Positions 1 to 4,782 of a DNA stretch of 7,142 bases are shown here, piece by piece. The stretch covers positions 1 to 7,142 of the forward strand of contig JAOZRP010000116.1 in NCBI GenBank assembly GCA_029940125.1, given 5' to 3'. How positions within the stretch are numbered: the first letter of the stretch is position 1; every line of letters begins with the position of its first letter. This stretch comes from a bacterium. Lineage in GTDB: Bacteria > Desulfobacterota > Anaeroferrophillalia > Anaeroferrophillales > Anaeroferrophillaceae. A model generated the notes under the pieces. That model was not told the DNA's origin. It searched no databases and saw nothing but the letters and a program-made list of their open reading frames with translations. Made by a program: the position numbers and the translations under genes.

Positions 1-24
1 GTGATTCGCGGCGGACGCCTCGGA

Positions 25-44
25 GCCGGCCATGGACGGCCGGC
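25..44. repeat. Inverted repeat, 7-bp perfect arms
   Basis: GCCGGCC at 25-31 and GGCCGGC at 38-44 are perfect complements around a 6-base loop, giving a strong all-GC hairpin. No T-run follows, so it does not look like an intrinsic terminator. It might be a transcript-end structure or simply part of a GC-rich coding tail of an upstream gene. Confidence 0.5.
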
Positions 45-95
45 GAGAATGAGCGAGAGCCATGCCGGAACATCCTGATACCCTGATTTTGGGTT

Positions 96-112
96 GCGGG
101 CGCCAAGCCCGC
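96..112. repeat. Inverted repeat, 6-bp GC arms, in the leader of the HDOD gene
   Basis: GCGGGC at 96-101 pairs with GCCCGC at 107-112 around a 5-base loop. It lies 10 to 20 bases after the stop codons of the two open upstream frames and 27 bases before the preferred HDOD start. The following bases (CTTGGGTTTG) contain no proper U-tract, so a terminator call is not supported. A structure here argues against translation beginning at 62. Confidence 0.45.
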
Positions 113-139
113 CTTGGGTTTGCATTGGGGGACAGGGCG

Positions 140-1009
140 ATGGAACAACAGGAACTGCATCGGAAAATCTATGCCAGGATCGAAGAACTTCCCACCCTGC
201 CGGCAGTGATTCCCAAACTTCTGAGCCTGATAGACGACCCCCGCAGCAGTGCCGGGGACGTTACCGAGATTATTTCTCATGACCCTTCCTTAACCGCCAA
301 ACTTCTCAAGGTGGCCAACTCGGCCTATTACGGCTTCCCGGCCAAGATATCCAGTCTCAGACACGCGGTGGCCCTGCTGGGATTCAACCTGGTAAAATCC
401 CTGGCCGTTTCCATTGGCGTCATTAAAGTTTTCCCCCGGGGAAGGCAGTCGGAGTATTTTTCCGCCTCCGGTTTATGGCTGCACAGCCTGGTGGTGGCCA
501 CGGCGATGCAGGAACTTGGACGTTGTTGCTCCCGGGATGAAAAACACGATTATCTGTTTATTGTCGGCCTCCTGCACGACCTCGGCAAGGTGGTTCTTGA
601 TCAGTTTTTTCCGGAATTGTTCAGTGAAGTGCTGGAAAAGGCCAATGCCGGGGAGCATGTCAAGCTGCATCAGGTTGAAAGGGAGGTTATCGGCATTGAT
701 CATTGTGAGGTCAGTGCCATGCTGCTGACCCGCTGGAAGTTTCCGCCGCAGATTGTGCAGCCCATTGCCTGGCATCACCGGCAGCAGTTGCCGGCGGAAG
801 TCAACCAGGTAGATGTAGCCCTGCTGCGCCTTGCCAATGTCCTGGCCCAGGAACTCGGGCTGGGGAAAGACGGCAACTCCATGCCCAACCCCGGTCGTCC
901 CGGCGATTTGGAGCTTATTGGAGCTGGGAAAGAGGATCTGCTGGACGTCAAAGCCATCCTCCAGGAAAAACAGGATGACATCGAGGCCTTTTTTACTGCC
1001 CTGGCTTGA
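140..1009 (+). CDS. HDOD-domain signal transduction protein
   Basis: This is a stand-alone HDOD protein of 289 residues, predicted cytoplasmic with no signal peptide or membrane segment. HDOD domains are relatives of HD phosphohydrolases, usually found in bacterial regulation (c-di-GMP signalling, stress, motility), and mostly of unknown biochemistry. Residues 14-66 carry the typical opening (ELPTLPAV, then the run ending SHDPSLTAKLLKVANSAYYG), and a GLLHDLGKVVL segment follows at 143-153. Several HD-type residues are kept: His115, His146-Asp147, His188 and the His212-His213 pair in AWHH. The Asp that ends the HD set seems to be Asn233 in LANVLAQELGLG, so catalysis is uncertain. I chose the ATG at 140 because GGGGG at 127-131 lies 8 bases upstream and family homology starts just after it. 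An in-frame ATG at 62 would give 315 residues. The gene is separated from the hydrogenase operon by 245 bases, so a functional link is only a guess. Confidence 0.9.
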   Translation: MEQQELHRKIYARIEELPTLPAVIPKLLSLIDDPRSSAGDVTEIISHDPSLTAKLLKVANSAYYGFPAKISSLRHAVALLGFNLVKSLAVSIGVIKVFPRGRQSEYFSASGLWLHSLVVATAMQELGRCCSRDEKHDYLFIVGLLHDLGKVVLDQFFPELFSEVLEKANAGEHVKLHQVEREVIGIDHCEVSAMLLTRWKFPPQIVQPIAWHHRQQLPAEVNQVDVALLRLANVLAQELGLGKDGNSMPNPGRPGDLELIGAGKEDLLDVKAILQEKQDDIEAFFTALA

Positions 1010-1220
1010 TAAAACCGGAAGAAAAAAGAATAAATTTTTACCGGTAATTTTGTCATTTCTTAAATATCCCCCGTTAAAATATTGTCAAGATATTGATATT
1101 ACATTGTTTTCTGTTAATAAAAGAGGGGGTCGAAAGGGAGTTTTTTTTGACAGGGATTGTATTTTGTGTTAAGTGTTTTCCCGATTGGCAAAATATTAAA
1201 ACAGTGATTTGTTGTTCGTA

Positions 1221-1243
1221 TTGAGATGAAGATTTGAGATGAA
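1221..1243 (+). repeat. Tandem direct repeat of TTGAGATGAA next to the ribosome binding site
   Basis: TTGAGATGAA occurs at 1221-1230 and again at 1234-1243, separated by GAT, giving a 13-base period. The second copy overlaps the ribosome binding site AAAGGA (1242-1247). Each copy also contains an ATG (1226 and 1239) that opens only a tiny reading frame of 3 or 7 codons. The second of these frames runs past the hydrogenase start in another frame and ends at 1260-1262. It could be a regulator site, a translational control element or chance. Confidence 0.6.
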
Positions 1244-1247
1244 AGGA
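1242..1247 (+). promoter_or_regulatory. Ribosome binding site that fixes the small-subunit start
   Basis: AAAGGA ends 7 bases before the ATG at 1255, which is ideal spacing. An alternative in-frame GTG at 1249 would be only 1 base away and is therefore unlikely, so the protein should start MADQ. Confidence 0.8.
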
Positions 1248-1254
1248 CGTGAAC

Positions 1255-2355
1255 ATGGCTGATCAGAGTGAAAATGGTATCGGTGATCTGCGGATAACCC
1301 GCCGATCTTTCATTAAAGGCTGCACGATGGCGGCTGCCGCCCTCGGGTTGTCGGAAACCATGATTCCCCGATTGGTATCGGCAGCCACTTCACCCCAGCG
1401 TCCCCCGGTTGTCTGGCTCCATTTTCAGGAATGTACCGGTTGTACGGAAAGTCTGTTGCGGGCCTCGCATCCCGATATCGGTCGCTTGATTCTTGATTTG
1501 ATTTCACTTGACTATCATGAAACGGTGATGGCGGCCGCCGGTTATCAGGCCGAGGAAAATCTTAAAAATACCATCGAAAAGTATGACGGCAAGTATATTT
1601 GTGTCGTTGAAGGGGCGATTCCGACCAAGGATGGCGGGGTTTATTGTAAAATCGGCGGCCGGACGGCCATGGACATCCTTGCCGAGGTCGCCCCCCGTTC
1701 CGCCGCGGTTATCGCCATCGGCAGTTGCGCCTCTTTTGGCGGTCTCCAGGCGGCGGCTCCCAATCCCACCGGCGCGGTTGGAGTACGGGATCTGGTGCGT
1801 GGTAAACCGATCATTAACATTCCCGGCTGTCCTCCGAATCCCATCTCATTTTTAGGTACGGTCCTTCATTATCTGACCTGGAAAAAGCTGCCGGTTACCG
1901 ACAACCTGGGGCGGCCGTTGTTTGCCTATGGACGCAAAATTCATGACCATTGCGAACGGCGAGCCCATTTTGACGAAGGTCGTTTTGTTGAGCAGTTTGG
2001 CGACGAAGGGCATCGCCAGGGATACTGCCTGTATAAAGTCGGTTGCAAGGGGCCGGCAACGTTCAGCAATTGTCCGGCGGTCCGCTTCAATGACGTCGAC
2101 CAGTGGCCGGTAAGTGCCGGGCATGGGTGTTGCGGCTGTACGGAACCGGGATTCTGGGATTCCATGACTCCTTTTGAACAGCGGCTGCCTGAAGTAGAAG
2201 TTCCCCTTGGCAAGGGTACCGTGACTTCGGCTGAATCCGTTGGCCGGACGGTTATGGGAATAACGGCGGGGGCCATCGGTATTCATGCGGCGGCCGGGGT
2301 CGTTCGTCGCTTGGCCAAGGGAACGGCTAAAAAGGATGAAATCCGGGAAGAATAA
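1255..2355 (+). CDS. hyaA: [NiFe] uptake hydrogenase, small (Fe-S) subunit with Tat signal
   Basis: This is the electron-transfer subunit of a group 1 [NiFe] hydrogenase, 366 residues, full length. A twin-arginine motif (ITRRSFIKG, 14-22) and a hydrophobic stretch to about residue 44 direct the folded enzyme to the periplasmic side. Fe-S ligands are assigned by motif spacing against known enzymes. Proximal [4Fe-4S]: Cys60 and Cys63 (ECTGCTES), Cys158 (GSCASFGG), Cys192 (PGCPPNP). Distal: His230, Cys233, Cys258, Cys264. Medial [3Fe-4S]: Cys273, Cys292, Cys295. Gly62 and Gly163 occupy the positions of the two extra cysteines found in O2-tolerant enzymes, so this is the standard, probably O2-sensitive form. 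Cys293 makes the medial motif CCGC, where a non-Cys residue usually follows the first Cys. A weakly hydrophobic helix at 333-350 (containing IHAAAG) resembles the membrane anchor of HyaA/HydA-type subunits, followed by a charged tail. The first gene of the operon; equivalent names are hydA, hupS and hyaS. Confidence 0.97.
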   Translation: MADQSENGIGDLRITRRSFIKGCTMAAAALGLSETMIPRLVSAATSPQRPPVVWLHFQECTGCTESLLRASHPDIGRLILDLISLDYHETVMAAAGYQAEENLKNTIEKYDGKYICVVEGAIPTKDGGVYCKIGGRTAMDILAEVAPRSAAVIAIGSCASFGGLQAAAPNPTGAVGVRDLVRGKPIINIPGCPPNPISFLGTVLHYLTWKKLPVTDNLGRPLFAYGRKIHDHCERRAHFDEGRFVEQFGDEGHRQGYCLYKVGCKGPATFSNCPAVRFNDVDQWPVSAGHGCCGCTEPGFWDSMTPFEQRLPEVEVPLGKGTVTSAESVGRTVMGITAGAIGIHAAAGVVRRLAKGTAKKDEIREE

Positions 2356-2397
2356 ATTGCGATCGCTTATTTGCGCACTTGATTTTGTTTACGACTG

Positions 2398-2403
2398 AAG
2401 GAG
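2398..2403 (+). promoter_or_regulatory. Strong ribosome binding site of the large-subunit gene
   Basis: AAGGAG lies 6 bases before the ATG at 2410. It is the best Shine-Dalgarno match in the operon, in the 54-base gap between the two subunit genes, and suits an independent high rate of translation of the catalytic subunit. Confidence 0.8.
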
Positions 2404-2409
2404 ATTCAG

Positions 2410-4110
2410 ATGGCGAAAAAAATTATCGTTGACCCGATTACCCGCATCGAAGGTCATTTGCGAATTGATGTTGAAGTTGATGGTAATAAAATCAGCAAGG
2501 CCTGGTCTTCGGCCCAGATGTGGCGGGGAATTGAAGTAATTCTTAAAGGCCGGGATCCCCGTGATGCCTGGATGTTTACCCAACGCATCTGTGGGGTCTG
2601 TACGACGGTGCACGCCATTGCCTCGGTGCGGGCGGTGGAGAATGCGCTTAAATTGGAAGTGCCGCTCAATGCCCAGTATATACGCAACATGATTGTCGCC
2701 CTCCATGCTCTTCATGATCATATTGTACATTTTTATGTGTTGTCGGCCCTTGATTGGGTGGATGTGGTTTCGGCGTTGAAGGCTGATCCGGCAAAAACCG
2801 CCAGCTTGGCCCAGAGTATATCCGACTGGCCGGGCAACAGCGTCAAGCGTTTCAAGGGTGTGAAAGCAAAATTGCAGAGTCTGGTTGACAGCGGACAGCT
2901 GGGTCCTTTTGCCAATGCCTACTGGGGACATGCGGCGATGATTCTGCCACCGGAAGCCAACCTGATGGCCGTTTCCCACTATCTTGAGGCTCTTGATTAC
3001 CAGCGGAAAGCTGATCAGGCTATCGCTATTCTCGGTGGTAAGAATCCCCATATTCAGAACCTCGCGGTTGGTGGAGTAACGACGGCCATCAATCCCAATC
3101 GCGACGTGGCTCTTAATATGGATAAATTATACTGGTTTAAACAATTGACTGAGGAGGTTCAGTCGTTCATCAAGCAGGTGTACCTCCCGGATGTTATTGC
3201 CATCGGCGCCCTGAACAAGGAATGGCTGGGTTATGGCGCCGGGGTGACCAATTATCTTGCCGTGCCTGACTTGCCGCTGGACAGTGCCGGCACCACTTTT
3301 GATCTGCCCGGCGGGACGATTATCAACGGCGACCTGGGGACTTTGAAAGAGTTTACCAGTTTTAACGATGCCTATTTCCGGGACAGCATCAAGGAGCACG
3401 TTGCCCGTTCCTGGTACCAGGGCGATGCGCAGCTTCACCCTTTTGAAGGTGAAACCGTGCCGAACTATGATGACTTTAATCCCGACGGCAAATATTCCTG
3501 GTCCAAGGCGCCCCGATTCAAGGATATGCCCATGCAGGTGGGACCGCTGGCCCAGGTGCTGGTGGGCTATGCCAAGGGAGATAAACTGATTAAAGGCTAT
3601 GTTGACGGTGCCCTGGAACGAGCCGGTTCATTGGCCGGTGTGCGGGTGGGACCTCAGGTGCTTCATTCGACCCTGGGCCGCCACCTGGCCCGGGCGATTC
3701 GGGCGGCGGTGTTGTCTGATTATGCCCTGAAACACTGGCAGTTGCTGGTGCAGAATATCGGTCGGGGTGATTATACTATCATGTATCCGCCGACCTTCCC
3801 GGCCGGGGAACAGCAGGGTTTCGGTTTCCACGAGGCTCCCCGGGGGGCCTTGTCTCATTGGATTGTCATCAAGAATGGTCATATTAAGAATTACCAGTGC
3901 GTGGTTCCTTCCACCTGGAATGCCGGACCCCGTGACCTGCATGATCTTCCCGGTCCTTACGAAGCCTCGCTAGTGGGCAATCCCATTGCGGACCATGAAA
4001 AACCACTGGAGGTTTTGAGAACCGTTCATTCCTTTGATCCTTGTATTGCCTGTGCGGTGCATCTCCTGCATCCGGAAGGGGGAGAATTAAGCACCGTGAG
4101 GGCCCTGTAG
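2410..4110 (+). CDS. hyaB: [NiFe] uptake hydrogenase, large (catalytic) subunit precursor
   Basis: This subunit carries the Ni-Fe(CN)2CO centre that splits H2 into protons and electrons. It has 566 residues, the usual length. The opening (VDPITRIEGHLRIDVEVDG) is typical, with Glu14 at the position of the proton-transfer glutamate. The N-terminal Ni-binding motif is RICGVCTTVH with Cys61 and Cys64; the C-terminal one is DPCIACAVH with Cys545 and Cys548. Both C-terminal cysteines are TGT codons, so it is not a selenocysteine [NiFeSe] enzyme. Other family blocks are GGKNPHIQNLAVGG, GAGVTNYLAVPDLP and STLGRHLARAIRA. Fifteen residues (LLHPEGGELSTVRAL) follow His551, the expected cleavage point of a HyaD/HynC-type endopeptidase, so this is the unprocessed form. 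It has no signal peptide and should be exported bound to the Tat-tagged small subunit. Equivalent names are hydB, hupL and hyaL. Confidence 0.98.
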   Translation: MAKKIIVDPITRIEGHLRIDVEVDGNKISKAWSSAQMWRGIEVILKGRDPRDAWMFTQRICGVCTTVHAIASVRAVENALKLEVPLNAQYIRNMIVALHALHDHIVHFYVLSALDWVDVVSALKADPAKTASLAQSISDWPGNSVKRFKGVKAKLQSLVDSGQLGPFANAYWGHAAMILPPEANLMAVSHYLEALDYQRKADQAIAILGGKNPHIQNLAVGGVTTAINPNRDVALNMDKLYWFKQLTEEVQSFIKQVYLPDVIAIGALNKEWLGYGAGVTNYLAVPDLPLDSAGTTFDLPGGTIINGDLGTLKEFTSFNDAYFRDSIKEHVARSWYQGDAQLHPFEGETVPNYDDFNPDGKYSWSKAPRFKDMPMQVGPLAQVLVGYAKGDKLIKGYVDGALERAGSLAGVRVGPQVLHSTLGRHLARAIRAAVLSDYALKHWQLLVQNIGRGDYTIMYPPTFPAGEQQGFGFHEAPRGALSHWIVIKNGHIKNYQCVVPSTWNAGPRDLHDLPGPYEASLVGNPIADHEKPLEVLRTVHSFDPCIACAVHLLHPEGGELSTVRAL

Positions 4111-4119
4111 GAGTGAGAT

Positions 4120-4782
4120 ATGAGCTATGAATTTGAAAAATATCGGGCTTTTGGACCGTTGTACCGTATTACTCACTGGGTGTTCGCGATATCCTGCGTG
4201 ATTTTGTTGTTTACCGGCTACTATATTTACGAGCCCTGGTTCACTACCATGCTTGAAAAGGGTGTCGATGATTTTACCGTGGCCAATATGAGGTTTTTTC
4301 ACTTTGCGGCTGGTTACTGTTTTATGGGCGCGGTCATTGCCAGATTTTACCTCTGGTTTTTCGGCAACCGTCAGGAACGGATTACCGATGCCCTGCCGGT
4401 GACCAAACGCAATATCAAAAATTTCTGGGGAGCAATCCTCAACTACCTGTACGTTAAGTTTCATGTTCCCCGCCTGGGGCATAACGCCCTGGCCGGGACC
4501 ACGTACCTGGTTACTTTTCTCCTCAGCATGGTCATGATTGCCTCGGGGTTTTATCTCCTGTATCCGGAATCCGTGCAGGTGCAGGCCTGGGGAGGGGCCG
4601 TCTTTGGAAGTCAGCAAAATGCCCGGTTTGTCCATTTCATCCTCATGTTTTATTACATCTTTTTTGCCATGGTGCATATATATATTGCCATCTGGAACGA
4701 TGTGATGTTTGGAGAGGGACTGGTATCGGCAATTATATCCGGGAGCAAGTTTCTCCATATTAAGCGGCCGCGGGTTGATTGA
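4120..4782 (+). CDS. hyaC: [NiFe] hydrogenase b-type cytochrome subunit
   Basis: This is the membrane anchor and electron acceptor of the hydrogenase, passing electrons from the small subunit through two b haems to the quinone pool. The 220 residues fit the HyaC/HydC family. Four membrane segments can be read at about 17-37, 59-81, 128-148 and 170-192. Histidines at the expected places are His19 (RITHW), His61 (FFHFA), His172 (FVHFI) and His186 (MVHIY); they are the likely haem ligands. The loop motif GHNALAGTTY at 120-129 corresponds to the family's GHNPLA segment. AGGAG (4109-4113) sits 6 bases before the ATG, and only 9 bases separate it from the large-subunit stop. The final codons overlap hypF. 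Equivalent names are hydC, hupC and hyaB in Geobacter-style naming. Confidence 0.95.
   Translation: MSYEFEKYRAFGPLYRITHWVFAISCVILLFTGYYIYEPWFTTMLEKGVDDFTVANMRFFHFAAGYCFMGAVIARFYLWFFGNRQERITDALPVTKRNIKNFWGAILNYLYVKFHVPRLGHNALAGTTYLVTFLLSMVMIASGFYLLYPESVQVQAWGGAVFGSQQNARFVHFILMFYYIFFAMVHIYIAIWNDVMFGEGLVSAIISGSKFLHIKRPRVD

Larger units (their letters stand above)
1..139. other. GC-rich upstream segment without an assignable gene
   Basis: This stretch is clearly richer in G and C than the leader at 1010-1254. Two forward frames stay open from the window edge: one to a TGA at 76-78 and one to a TGA at 84-86. Either could be the last 25 or so codons of an upstream gene, but neither peptide resembles a family I recognise. 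An in-frame ATG at 62 would extend the HDOD protein by 26 residues, but that extension looks unlike the family and spans an inverted repeat. I read the region as the end of, or the spacer after, an upstream gene plus the 5' leader of the HDOD gene. Confidence 0.4.
1010..1254 (+). promoter_or_regulatory. AT-rich leader of the hydrogenase operon, probable promoter region
   Basis: These 245 non-coding bases are much richer in A and T than the genes on either side and are the only sizeable gap before the operon, so the main promoter most likely lies here. A perfect -35-like TTGACA sits at 1147-1152 right after a T8 run (1141-1148), but no good -10 hexamer follows at 16-18 bases (best about three of six matches), so I do not fix a promoter. 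The segment also holds AATAT/ATATT arms (1078-1082 and 1090-1094, 7-base loop) and GATATT repeated head to tail at 1089-1100, either of which could be regulator sites. No sigma-54 -24/-12 element, FNR palindrome or intrinsic terminator was found. Confidence 0.5.

Noticed and set aside
1012..1060. Possible intrinsic terminator after the HDOD gene (CCGG near 1016 and ACCGGT near 1040)
   Set aside because: The arms are only 4-5 bases with a loop of about 20 bases, and no U-run follows immediately.
1068..1129. CCCCC (1068-1072) pairing with GGGGG (1125-1129) as a riboswitch-like stem before the T8 run
   Set aside because: Only five base pairs close a loop of more than 50 bases, and no known riboswitch core is recognisable.
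1181..1205. Possible sigma-54 promoter at TTGGCA
   Set aside because: The GC dinucleotide required at -12 is missing; the sequence is AA at that spacing.
2359..2366. Palindrome GCGATCGC between the two subunit genes
   Set aside because: It is a single 8-base copy with no flanking symmetry; it is best treated as chance.
2389..3051. Long minus-strand open frame (220 codons) opposite the large-subunit gene
   Set aside because: It lies opposite a certain gene, its translation resembles no family, and it is explained by the codon use of the sense gene.
4042..4053. Possible selenocysteine in the C-terminal Ni motif ([NiFeSe] type)
   Set aside because: Both ligand codons are TGT, not TGA.
4087..4758. 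Minus-strand open frame (223 codons) covering the cytochrome b gene
   Set aside because: It mirrors a clear four-helix cytochrome gene; the antisense product is rich in His, Gly and Lys without recognisable domains.
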